Notes under the pieces: generated by a model | Databases searched by the model: none | Told to the model about the DNA's origin: nothing | Seen by the model: only the letters and a program-made list of their open reading frames with translations | Assembly (NCBI GenBank): GCA_947072805.1 | Contig: CAMTJK010000014.1 | Coordinates: forward strand, 1 to 23,665 | Length of the DNA stretch: 23,665 nt | Source: an uncultured Prevotella sp. | GTDB lineage: Bacteria; Bacteroidota; Bacteroidia; Bacteroidales; Bacteroidaceae | Reading direction: 5' to 3' | Shown: positions 1 to 6,364 of the stretch, piece by piece | How the letters are laid out: the number at the start of each line of letters is the position of its first letter | How positions within the stretch are numbered: the stretch's first letter is position 1 | Position numbers and translations under genes: made by a program

Positions 1-314
1 CACGTAAAGCGTTGCTGACACACGCATGGCCGGGCAACGTGCGGGAACTTCGGCAGAAAGTTATGGGTGCTGTATTGCAGGCGCAGGAAGGTGTTGTCAT
101 GAAAGAGCATCTGGAACTTGCCGTGACGAAACCAACCTCACCTGTCAGTTTCGCCCTGCGAAACGACGCGGAAGACAAGGAGCGGATTTTGCGTGCGTTG
201 AAACAGGCGAACGGAAACCGAAAGGTTGCCGCCGAACTGCTCGGAATAGGACGTACTACGCTGTACAGCAAACTGGAAGAGTATGGGTTGAAATACAAAT
301 TCAGGCAATCATAG
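1..314 (+). CDS. rteB: RteB, C-terminal fragment (NtrC-type response regulator)
   Basis: Partial gene whose 5' end lies outside the window; the frame is open from base 3 to the TAG at 312-314. The visible part starts in the end of an AAA+ sigma-54 interaction module (the WPGNVREL motif typical of NtrC-family activators). It finishes with a Fis-type helix-turn-helix (NGNRKVAAELLGIGRTTLYSKL), the DNA-binding end of such regulators. In CTnDOT elements RteA (sensor kinase) and RteB (response regulator) are cotranscribed with tetQ, and RteB is needed to express rteC. rteC lies downstream here, which supports the name. The sequence alone shows the family; the symbol rests on the order RteB, RteC, mob, tra. 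Confidence 0.9.
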   Translation, partial: RKALLTHAWPGNVRELRQKVMGAVLQAQEGVVMKEHLELAVTKPTSPVSFALRNDAEDKERILRALKQANGNRKVAAELLGIGRTTLYSKLEEYGLKYKFRQS

Positions 315-336
315 CCGGTAATTCACTGAATTTAGC

Positions 337-344
337 TATCTTTG
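337..344 (+). promoter_or_regulatory. Candidate Bacteroidetes -7 box (TATCTTTG)
   Basis: TATCTTTG matches the Bacteroidetes -7 consensus TAnnTTTG exactly. No convincing -33 TTTG is seen at the expected distance, so it would be a weak or activated promoter. It lies 23 bases after the rteB stop and would start a transcript near position 350, entering the structured region and then the RibD-like gene. Confidence 0.45.
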
Positions 345-349
345 CATGA

Positions 350-565
350 ACATTTGAAGGTAAACGGCGATTGGGGAGCCTTTCGCCGCCGATATATAAC
401 ATAAGACCGCAAGGTGTTTCTAATGGAAATCTGGAAAATTGACATTAACAGGAACTATTGCGTGATTGCTTATGCTATGCCTACGCATAGCGTGCATTCA
501 CCTATTCCTGTTAGGGCATTCCAGAGCCTCCATTAGAAGTAGTGTGGATTGCACGCTACTTTTTT
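350..565 (+). ncRNA. Candidate structured small RNA or attenuator leader
   Basis: This is a non-coding stretch dense in complementary segments. A 6-bp GC hairpin pairs 365-370 (CGGCGA) with 383-388 (TCGCCG). A nested quasi-palindrome then runs from 418 to 538: 418-427 pairs with 529-538 (10 bp), 430-436 with 519-525 (7 bp), 446-454 with 505-513 (9 bp), 462-469 with 494-501 (7 of 8) and 474-480 with 485-491 (7 bp, loop CTAC). A terminator-like hairpin and T-run follow directly. With the -7 box at 337 this gives a self-contained transcription unit of about 215 nt. A 37-codon frame (423-536) lies wholly inside the palindrome, with its ATG in the left outer arm and its TAG in the right outer arm; it may be a leader peptide but is probably accidental. 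CTnDOT is known to make a transfer-inhibiting small RNA (RteR). I cannot tell from sequence whether this is that RNA. Confidence 0.5.
538..565 (+). terminator. Intrinsic terminator after the structured RNA
   Basis: A 9-bp stem, AGTAGTGTG (538-546) with CACGCTACT (552-560, one G-T pair), has a 5-base loop and a run of six T ending at 565. It ends either the rteB transcript or the structured RNA, and it could act as an attenuator for the gene starting at 594. Its left arm abuts the outer palindrome arm (529-538), sharing one base, so the two structures may compete. Confidence 0.7.
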
Positions 566-593
566 GCTCCTTGCCCAACGAAAGAAAAAGGCT

Positions 594-1016
594 ATGGGTA
601 AAGTTCAGATTCTTGCCGTCCTCACGATGGACGGGTGTCATTCTTCAGAATTATATGGCAAAGCGTATGAGGATTTACGCCTTGACCGCTGCGATATTGA
701 CAAAATAAGGGAAAACGCGCTTTACCATGTCACGCCGGACTACTCCATCTCCATGCTGGACGAATGGCGGAAAGACAATACCAACATCTGCTATCTCGCA
801 GAAGCCACTCCCGATAATTCGGACTATATCAACGGGCTGTTGCGTATGCGGGTGGTGGATGAGATTATTCTATATACCGTGCCTTTCATATCGGGAACGG
901 GACGGCATTTCTTCAAGTCGGCACTACCTGAAGCACGCTGGACACTCTCCTCACAAAAGAGTTATTCCAATGGAGTGTACCGGAGCATCTACACACGCAT
1001 GGAAACCATGAAATAG
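594..1016 (+). CDS. Small RibD C-terminal / dihydrofolate-reductase-fold protein
   Basis: A 140-residue protein starting at ATG 594. A frame extension back to TTG 549 exists, but it runs through the terminator hairpin and is rejected. An A/G-rich stretch (GAAAGAAAAAGG) precedes the ATG. The N-terminus (ILAVLTMDG) and the later segment (VVDEIILYTVPFISGTGRHFF) match the RibD C-terminal/DHFR-like fold, in which the first strand carries the Ser/Met-x-Asp-Gly turn and the late strand a polar-Pro-x-x-x-G-x-G pattern. The protein is shorter than usual for the family (about 180-220 residues). The Gly-Gly cofactor motif expected before the Leu-rich helix appears as AEA (YLAEATPDNSDYINGLL), so NADPH binding is doubtful. 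It sits between rteB and rteC. No substrate can be named; a reductase or a degenerate cofactor-free relative are both possible. Confidence 0.75.
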   Translation: MGKVQILAVLTMDGCHSSELYGKAYEDLRLDRCDIDKIRENALYHVTPDYSISMLDEWRKDNTNICYLAEATPDNSDYINGLLRMRVVDEIILYTVPFISGTGRHFFKSALPEARWTLSSQKSYSNGVYRSIYTRMETMK

Positions 1017-1063
1017 CCGGAATGTTCCATAGGAGAACACTTTTATAATCCGTTTAATAAAGC

Positions 1064-1086
1064 AATGTTCTGAAAAAGAACATTTT
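1064..1086 (+). terminator. Weak hairpin after the RibD-like gene
   Basis: A perfect 8-bp stem, AATGTTCT (1064-1071) and AGAACATT (1077-1084), has loop GAAAA and ends in TTTT (1083-1086). The stem is AT-rich, so termination would be weak. A related small hairpin (TGTTC/GAACA) lies just upstream near 1023-1037. The 239-base gap between the RibD-like gene and rteC holds these hairpins and the presumed rteC promoter, and no gene that I can see. Confidence 0.4.
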
Positions 1087-1180
1087 AAGACTGCCATAAT
1101 TCATGCCGGATAAAAAACATCAATTATTATTGCGCTGAAATCCAGTACGTTGTAAAGACCGTGCCGGATTTTTTGCTTTT

Positions 1181-1196
1181 TGGTCGCGATTTTTGC
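1181..1196 (+). promoter_or_regulatory. Possible sigma-54-like promoter of rteC
   Basis: TGG (1181-1183) followed by TTTTGC (ending 1196) resembles the -24 GG / -12 GC pattern of sigma-54 promoters. The spacing between GG and GC is 11 bases instead of the usual 10. It lies 60 bases before the rteC start. RteB, the known activator of rteC, is of the sigma-54-activator family, which makes the site worth noting, but the match is imperfect and no TAnnTTTG box is present in this gap. Confidence 0.25.
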
Positions 1197-1255
1197 CAAT
1201 ATTATTCATGTGCGCATACCGAAAACAGAGTGTAAAATTTCAAAATTGACAGGAC

Positions 1256-1873
1256 ATGAATTATTTTTTATTGGCGGAAACCGATTTCTTCCGCCAGATA
1301 AACGAAGCCGGGGACTGCAATATGGAAAAAGCATACACGGCTTTCGCCACCCAAGTGATCGAACTGTGTATCGGCAGCCCGGACACGAACCGGACCATCA
1401 TCGCGTTGGCTTACATCGAAATCGAATTACAGCATCATCCCGTGCGTAACCTTCCCGAAGAAAAGAAGGAAATAGCCAACTATGTCAGCAAGGCTCTCTC
1501 TTTCGTAAGGAAGATGCAGAAGTTTCTTGCCGCTCCCCAAGTGCCGCCACGAATCCCCATCCAAACATCCACCGACAACACAAACGAAAATACCGCCTCA
1601 CCCTTGCAATGGACGGGCAACGCCATCGATCTCGTGGAACTGATCTACGGCATCAACGAGATGGGCTGTATCAACAACGGCAATATGCCGCTCAAACAGC
1701 TCGCCCCACTCCTGTACAAGATATTCGGTGTGGAATCAAAGGACTGTTACCGTTTCTACATCGACATCAAACGCCGGAAGAACGAGAGCCGCACCTATTT
1801 CCTTGACAAAATGCAGGAAAAACTGAACGAGAAGATGCTCCGTGATGAAGAGATGGAGCGCATGAGAAGATAA
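1256..1873 (+). CDS. rteC: RteC, regulator of CTnDOT-type excision and transfer
   Basis: A 205-residue protein. An in-frame TGA at 1247-1249 limits the start; ATG 1256 gives MNYFLLAETDFF and a later in-frame ATG lies at 1322. In CTnDOT, RteC is made in response to RteB and activates the xis2c-xis2d-orf3-exc operon, leading to excision and tra expression. It binds DNA through a winged-helix-like C-terminal region. Here the N-terminal half is helical, a Thr/Asn/Pro-rich linker lies near residues 98-116, and the conserved C-terminal part follows (WTGNAIDLVELIYGINEMG, then LAPLLYKIFGVESKDCYRFY and a basic segment DIKRRKNESRTYFLDKM). This pattern is the one I recognise as RteC. It is convergent with mobC and separated from it by a bidirectional terminator. 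Confidence 0.9.
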   Translation: MNYFLLAETDFFRQINEAGDCNMEKAYTAFATQVIELCIGSPDTNRTIIALAYIEIELQHHPVRNLPEEKKEIANYVSKALSFVRKMQKFLAAPQVPPRIPIQTSTDNTNENTASPLQWTGNAIDLVELIYGINEMGCINNGNMPLKQLAPLLYKIFGVESKDCYRFYIDIKRRKNESRTYFLDKMQEKLNEKMLRDEEMERMRR

Positions 1874-1898
1874 ACAAAGAATACCTGAAGAAAATAAT

Positions 1899-1930
1899 GG
1901 GCGGAACAAGTTTGACACTTTGCTCCGCCC
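1899..1930. terminator. Bidirectional terminator between rteC and mobC
   Basis: GGGCGGA (1899-1905) pairs with TCCGCCC (1924-1930). The stem extends inward through imperfect CAAGT/ACTTTG pairing. T-rich sequence follows on both sides: GTTTTC on the plus strand, and on the minus strand the complement of the A-rich bases at 1890-1898. It sits between the convergent rteC and mobC stops, so it can end both transcripts. Confidence 0.8.
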
Positions 1931-1956
1931 GTTTTCATTGTACCCCGTCAGCTCTG

Positions 1957-3966
1957 TTATTTCTGCTGTAACAGATGTTTCAGATTTTCGTCGTTGGCAA
2001 TCCGTTCCAGTTCCTCCTGAACAATCTGCTTGACTTCCTCCTTGATTCGCCTGTAATTCTCCTGCACCGTTTCCTTCATGCGGTCGTTACCTTTTTCGTC
2101 CGTGAAGTCGGTAATGACGGGTATCTTCTTGTAGGCTTTTTCCTCGCGCTTCACCTTCTCGGCATCCACGACAATCTCACAGTGAAAAATCTTCTGTTCG
2201 ATACGCTCGTTGAAGTTATCGGACACAGAACCGACAAACATTCCCTGCGTCAAGCCGGAAATCTTGCTGGGCGGGATAAGCGCGTCCATCTGCGTATTGA
2301 TGGAGGTGGAAACATCCTGTCGGTTGATGGATATGGACTGCCGTTTCTGCAAGACCTTTCCAAAACGTTCGGATAGCGTCTTGGCGGTTTCACCCACCAC
2401 CTGCCCGGAGAAGATATTGCCGACGGTATTCATTACGACTTTGGCTTCCTTATCGCCATAGTCGCGTACCAACTGGCTGAAATCCTGAAAGCCCAGACAC
2501 ACGGCAACCTTGTTGCTTCGTGCGGTGGCGATAAGGTTGTCCAGCCCCTTGAAATATATCGTCGGTAGTTCATCTATAATAACCGACGACTTCAGCATCC
2601 CCTTCTTGTTTATGAGCTTTACGATACGGGAGTTATACAGACCGAGTGCCGCACCGTAAATATTCTGACGGTCGGGATTGTTACCCACGCACAGGATTTT
2701 CGGCTCTTCGGGATTGTTTATGTCCAGCGTAAACTCGCTGTCCGACATTACCCAATAGAGTTGCGGGGAAATCATTCGCGAGAGCGGAATTTTTGCACTT
2801 GCTATCTGCCCTTGAAGCTGCTCAGCCGCCCCACCGAGCCAAGCATCCATGAATGGTGATAGGTAGTTTTCAAGTTCGGGATATGAGGAAAGAATCGGGA
2901 AAATATCCTCGTAACGACGGTTCAAAAACTCAATGGCATGGGGAAACGTGCAATACTTACCACCCTTATAGATTTTGAGATACCATATAATGCTGGCAAA
3001 CAGAATAATAGGTGATTCCACAAAGAAGTCGCCCTGCTTCTGCACCCACGTTTTATTGAGATTGAGCATAATCGTGTACGCACTCTCGTAAGCATCTGTA
3101 ATATCCTCCATGAAGTCCGGGTGGATAGGATTACAACGGTGTGAGCGTCGCGGGTCGTCAAAGTTTATCACATAGAACTTCGGCTTCACCTTGTAGCCCT
3201 CCGGGTGGTTCAGCAGATGGTTGTAGGCAATAGTTGAAAGGTCGGGATATTTGAAGTCATAAATGTATTGACTAAATCCCTTTTCAATCTGCTGCTTGAT
3301 GAAATTATTTACCACCGCATAGGATTTACCACTGCCCGGCGTACCCAACACGATGGAAGCCCTAAATGGATTCACGACATTGATCCAGCCGTTGTTCCAA
3401 CGCTTTTTGTAGTAAAATCGTGTCGGAAGATTGACCGAATACTCACTTTCAATAAGCCGTGTTTCCTGCATGAAACTCTCGTTTTCGTTATTGAACACAT
3501 CGTCCATGAGGTTGTGCTTCAACAGACGGCTCATCCACAGACCGCCCATCAACAGGCAGACATAACCTGCGCCAACGGTCAGGATATACAGTCCCGTCAC
3601 CGCCTCTATCGGTAGCGGCAAAGCCAGTATCCACCAGTTGAGGAAGAACAGCACAAAGCCGACGGCAAGAGCCGTCCAGATTCGTCCCCAAGTGATTTTC
3701 TCACCTTTCACGCCCTTTGTCCCCAGACAGGACAGGGCAAGCAGTAGGACGGCAAACAGTTTCGTGTACAGGATGGAACGGAACAGCCCTGCCGTGCGGT
3801 TGAAGTTCATCAGGATTCTGTCCACCACGCCGATGTCAACTCCCCAAAGCCGGATAGCTTCATAGCAGAACCAGTACACGTTCATGACCACTAAAATGAT
3901 ACTCACGGCACGCAGAAAATCCATGATTTTCGCCAATGCCCTCAAATCGTCTTCTTGTTGTGACAT
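1957..3966 (-). CDS. mobC: MobC, VirD4/TraG-type coupling protein
   Basis: A 669-residue protein. The frame stays open further upstream to 4098, but that part overlaps the end of mobB out of phase, so the start is placed at the ATG with 5' base 3966 (MSQQEDDLRALAK). Four hydrophobic segments lie near residues 20-40, 62-80, 97-117 and 122-142. A Walker A motif, GTPGSGKS, is at 208-215 and a Walker B-like IIDE with Asp465-Glu466. This is the plan of a type IV coupling protein: a membrane-anchored ATPase that brings the relaxase-DNA complex to the channel. It is the last gene of the mob operon, 31 bases after mobB. In CTnDOT the equivalent MobC is required for transfer. Confidence 0.92.
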   Translation of the reverse strand: MSQQEDDLRALAKIMDFLRAVSIILVVMNVYWFCYEAIRLWGVDIGVVDRILMNFNRTAGLFRSILYTKLFAVLLLALSCLGTKGVKGEKITWGRIWTALAVGFVLFFLNWWILALPLPIEAVTGLYILTVGAGYVCLLMGGLWMSRLLKHNLMDDVFNNENESFMQETRLIESEYSVNLPTRFYYKKRWNNGWINVVNPFRASIVLGTPGSGKSYAVVNNFIKQQIEKGFSQYIYDFKYPDLSTIAYNHLLNHPEGYKVKPKFYVINFDDPRRSHRCNPIHPDFMEDITDAYESAYTIMLNLNKTWVQKQGDFFVESPIILFASIIWYLKIYKGGKYCTFPHAIEFLNRRYEDIFPILSSYPELENYLSPFMDAWLGGAAEQLQGQIASAKIPLSRMISPQLYWVMSDSEFTLDINNPEEPKILCVGNNPDRQNIYGAALGLYNSRIVKLINKKGMLKSSVIIDELPTIYFKGLDNLIATARSNKVAVCLGFQDFSQLVRDYGDKEAKVVMNTVGNIFSGQVVGETAKTLSERFGKVLQKRQSISINRQDVSTSINTQMDALIPPSKISGLTQGMFVGSVSDNFNERIEQKIFHCEIVVDAEKVKREEKAYKKIPVITDFTDEKGNDRMKETVQENYRRIKEEVKQIVQEELERIANDENLKHLLQQK

Positions 3967-3997
3967 ACATTGATTTTTTGATTGTTGATATTTTCGA

Positions 3998-5248
3998 TTA
4001 CATACCCAAGCCCTTGCGCTTCTTCTTTTTCTTCTTGCGCTGCATCGCCCGGATGAAGGCTTCCTCTTCAGCGTCCACTGCCGGACCTTCGGGGGCAAAC
4101 AGGTTCATGCCACCGGAATGGCTCTCGTATTCCCCACCGGAATAGCCTTGTTTGTCCTCTTGTCCCTCCACCGTAACGGAAAGAGGAATCGGAGGCTGTC
4201 CGGCGTAAGGCAGCGTGAAGTGTTCCTGCAAGGCGTTGGCGGAAAGCTCCTTGCCCATGCGTGAGCCGTTCAGCACGCAGCCCGTGCGGTGGTCGATGAA
4301 CGTAGCTCCGTAGATGCGCCCTTCCTCCGTGTAGAGCAGTACGGTGTCGATGCCCTTCCCTTTGAGCGCGGCTACAAACTTCTCCTTGTCATACGTGCCT
4401 TCCAGCACGGAAAGGACGGTGCGTTTCGTCATGTCAGCAAGTTTCCTGTCCTTAATCTCCTGCTTGGAACGGGCAAACTTCTTCTGCACAGCTTCATAGC
4501 CAACGGACTTCCCGAACAGTGAGGACTTGAAAGGATTGCCGACCTTGTTGCCCTTATCGTCCGTGACGGAATAGACCAGCCCGTGATACTCGCGTCCGCG
4601 CACATTGCCATGCGCTTCCTCAACCGTCATATTATATAAGGAAAGAAGGGCGCGGTATTCGCCCATCGTCTGGAAGCGGTACTGCCCGCTGATAGCCTTG
4701 ACGATATTTCCTGCCTGCTTCTTCACGTCGCCCGCAGAAGCGTCCACTTTGCGCAGCGGCGTGTCAAGACGGCGGTTCTTGCGTTCCGCGTCGTGCAGCC
4801 CGTATTTCCGTTCCAGTTCGCGTGTTATCTGCTTGCTCCGGTAAAAGTTATTCCGGGTGTCTATGCTCCTGCCGTTCTCGTCCACCCTGACCGTCACGAT
4901 ATGCAGATGGTGGCGGTCGATGTCCTCATGCTTGAAAACGAGATATGGCTGGTTACCGAAGCCCATCTTCTCCAGATACTCCCGTGCGATGTTCTGAAGC
5001 TCCGTATCCGTCAAAATATCATCGGGATGCGGATTGAGCGAGATATGCACCACCGGTTTCTCCACCTTCGACCGCACGGGCATCATGCCAAGAAAGTCCT
5101 CCATTGCCCGGTGGATGTCCATCGTTCCCGTACCGTCATTGTAGATGCGGTTGGTCGTCAGAAGCCGCCCTTTCGCCTCGTTGATCTTCTCCCCGTTGTA
5201 GGCAAGTGCGCCGTACAACGAGTTTCCTATACTGATTTTTGCGACCAT
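3998..5248 (-). CDS. mobB: MobB relaxase (Relaxase/MobA-VirD2 family)
   Basis: A 416-residue protein. The relaxase fold occupies about residues 1-150: Tyr12 and Tyr17 near the N-terminus are candidates for the nicking tyrosine, and the metal-binding three-histidine motif is His107, His114 and His116 (HEDIDRHHLH). The C-terminal part is poorly conserved and ends in a Lys-run tail (KKKKKKRKGLGM) that may bind DNA or act as an export signal. The enzyme would cut one strand at oriT, stay joined to the 5' end and pilot it through the channel. The start codon overlaps the end of mobA by 22 bases, indicating translational coupling. MOBP-like assignment is inference from the histidine motif. Confidence 0.92.
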   Translation of the reverse strand: MVAKISIGNSLYGALAYNGEKINEAKGRLLTTNRIYNDGTGTMDIHRAMEDFLGMMPVRSKVEKPVVHISLNPHPDDILTDTELQNIAREYLEKMGFGNQPYLVFKHEDIDRHHLHIVTVRVDENGRSIDTRNNFYRSKQITRELERKYGLHDAERKNRRLDTPLRKVDASAGDVKKQAGNIVKAISGQYRFQTMGEYRALLSLYNMTVEEAHGNVRGREYHGLVYSVTDDKGNKVGNPFKSSLFGKSVGYEAVQKKFARSKQEIKDRKLADMTKRTVLSVLEGTYDKEKFVAALKGKGIDTVLLYTEEGRIYGATFIDHRTGCVLNGSRMGKELSANALQEHFTLPYAGQPPIPLSVTVEGQEDKQGYSGGEYESHSGGMNLFAPEGPAVDAEEEAFIRAMQRKKKKKKRKGLGM

Positions 5249-5655
5249 TTTTCCTGCATCTCCCTTGAAAGTTCCACAATCTTACGGCTCAGTTTTACGA
5301 GTTCGACGGTCTGTTGCTCCAGCTTGTAGAGCAACGCCATCGCCTTTTTCTCGGAAAAATGCAGCCTCAGTTCCTTCACGACTTGGTTATAGTTCGTGCC
5401 GACCGCGCGGAATTGCGCGTGAAAATCTGACAGCTTGGTGTAGTAATCCACCAGCGTCTTGTCCACTTTCAGCACCTTGAACGGCTGTCCGAAGAAGTGC
5501 GCCTTCAGGAAAACCGACTTGGCGTAAACGCCCGACTTCTCGAACATGGAGAGGAAACGGTTGTGTTCCTCCTCGCTGAAACGGACGGTGTAGCGGAACA
5601 CCGCCGGATCGAGTTTGGGATTTCTCCCGCCTTTGTTTCTTCTTTTTTCACTCAT
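5227..5655 (-). CDS. mobA: MobA, relaxosome accessory protein
   Basis: A 142-residue basic protein, first gene of the mob operon. The N-terminal region (RNKGGRNPKLDPAVFRYTVRFSEEEHNRF) has the strand-helix layout of ribbon-helix-helix DNA-binding accessory proteins. Residues 80-140 are helical and charged, probably for oligomerisation or relaxase contact. Proteins of this kind bind repeats in oriT and recruit the relaxase, and the repeat cluster directly upstream (5784-5915) would be its target. The start ATG (5655-5653) is preceded at 2 bases by CTAAATCCAAAGTA, a motif also found before traI and traN. Confidence 0.88.
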   Translation of the reverse strand: MSEKRRNKGGRNPKLDPAVFRYTVRFSEEEHNRFLSMFEKSGVYAKSVFLKAHFFGQPFKVLKVDKTLVDYYTKLSDFHAQFRAVGTNYNQVVKELRLHFSEKKAMALLYKLEQQTVELVKLSRKIVELSREMQEKWSQKSV

Positions 5656-5657
5656 AT

Positions 5658-5671
5658 TACTTTGGATTTAG
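5658..5671 (-). repeat. Start-proximal repeat motif, mobA copy
   Basis: On the minus strand this reads CTAAATCCAAAGTA and ends 2 bases before the mobA ATG. It is the shortest relative of the CCACTAAAATCCAAAGTA motif seen before traI and traN and in the traE leader. Confidence 0.6.
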
Positions 5672-5751
5672 CGGTTTGACGGCATAAGCCGCCGTTTCGA
5701 GGCACAGACACCGCAGGTTTGAGAGGCTTCCCGACTTCGGAGGGTAAGCCC

Positions 5752-5915
5752 GCCCCCTGCAAGGGCAAGGCGTTTTCGTGGCTGCTCAAAATGTTTTGAG
5801 CGGCTGAAAACATACCTTGCTATGTTCAGGTGAACATAAAAATCCGTCGGGGACGGATTGGGGGAATGCCTTTCAAACTCCGGGCTGCGCCACCTGTGGC
5901 GAACCCTGCCGTTCG
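5752..5915. other. Probable origin of transfer (oriT) with clustered inverted repeats
   Basis: The non-coding region upstream of mobA, between the divergent mob and tra operons, holds several inverted repeats. They are GCCC/GGGC (5752-5755/5763-5766); GCTCAAAA-TG-TTTTGAGC (5784-5801); AACATA (5809-5814), its inverse TATGTT (5821-5826) and AACATA again (5833-5838); CGCCAC-CT-GTGGCG (5888-5901); and CGAAC/GTTCG (5900-5904/5911-5915). The three AACATA copies alternate in orientation with 12-base steps and can form either of two hairpins, as expected for a relaxosome binding site. Position beside the relaxase genes and lack of a believable gene support oriT. The nick site cannot be fixed from sequence alone. 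Confidence 0.6.
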
Positions 5916-5919
5916 GGTG

Positions 5920-5927
5920 CAAAGTTA
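5920..5927 (-). promoter_or_regulatory. Candidate -7 box for the mob operon
   Basis: On the minus strand this reads TAACTTTG, an exact fit to TAnnTTTG. Transcription would run through the oriT repeats into mobA. A second minus-strand match, TATTTTTG, lies at 6022-6029. No clear -33 element is seen for either. Confidence 0.35.
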
Positions 5928-6027
5928 CGCCCTTAACGCGGTATCGGACAGAGGCTTGACCCGGACAATCAATGCCAACCGACGCAACGTGCTGCCACTT
6001 GCCGGAGAAGTGATACGGATTCAAAAA

Positions 6028-6035
6028 TATCCTTG
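6028..6035 (+). promoter_or_regulatory. Possible weak tra operon -7 box
   Basis: TATCCTTG differs from TAnnTTTG at one base. It overlaps a minus-strand box (6022-6029) and lies about 330 bases before traA, which would leave a long leader. CTnDOT tra transcription depends on activators (Xis2c, Xis2d, Exc), so a poor core promoter is plausible. Confidence 0.25.
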
Positions 6036-6117
6036 TTTATTTGCAGCATGATTCAAGAAACGAACGATTTGAAGATATGGAAAAAGGAACTTTCAGATAC
6101 CCGGCAAACCGCTTCGG

Positions 6118-6259
6118 CGGATATTTGCCAAACCGAATATCCGAACCGTCGGATAGCCGGTTTTCCAGTGACGCGGTGATTTATGGATTCAATGACTTCA
6201 TGACGCAATGCCGTCATTCATCGGTTATCCGAATCCCAGCTTCACCATTGAAGCGGATA
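6118..6259. repeat. TATCCG/CGGATA repeat cluster in the traA leader
   Basis: Five copies of CGGATA or its complement TATCCG occur within 142 bases: CGGATA at 6118, 6150 and 6254, TATCCG at 6138 and 6226. The first two form an 8-bp inverted repeat, CGGATATT (6118-6125) and AATATCCG (6136-6143), with a 10-base loop. Both TATCCG copies extend to TATCCGAA. The rest of 5916-6364 holds no gene I can support: a 43-codon frame at 6048-6179 and an open extension in phase with traA are noted but not called. Confidence 0.55.
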
Positions 6260-6364
6260 CGTGACGGACCAATCTGTCAGTGTTTCACGGACGCCGATAT
6301 GTATATCACCGCTTCCGTACAGGAACAGGAAAACAATTCATCAACCATTAAAAGCAATAGAACC

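Noticed and set aside
423..536. A 37-codon frame inside the palindrome, possibly a leader peptide
   Set aside because: Start and stop fall in the outer arms of an inverted repeat and the composition is not gene-like; listed only within the RNA candidate.
418..538. The quasi-palindrome as an integron attC site or MITE
   Set aside because: No target-site duplication, no conserved attC core sites and no second copy in the window; RNA structure followed by a terminator is the simpler reading.
3967..4098. N-terminal extension of MobC by 44 residues
   Set aside because: It overlaps the end of mobB in another frame, is Arg/Lys/Ser-rich as expected of a shadow frame, and the start at 3966 gives the usual length.
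5668..6024. Minus-strand frame of 118 residues in the oriT region
   Set aside because: It runs through clustered inverted repeats, has no recognisable pattern and would sit inside the origin of transfer.
6048..6179. A 43-codon frame (MIQETNDLKIWKKELSD...) in the traA leader
   Set aside because: It competes with the open frame in phase with traA, spans the hexamer repeats and has no family; too weak to call.
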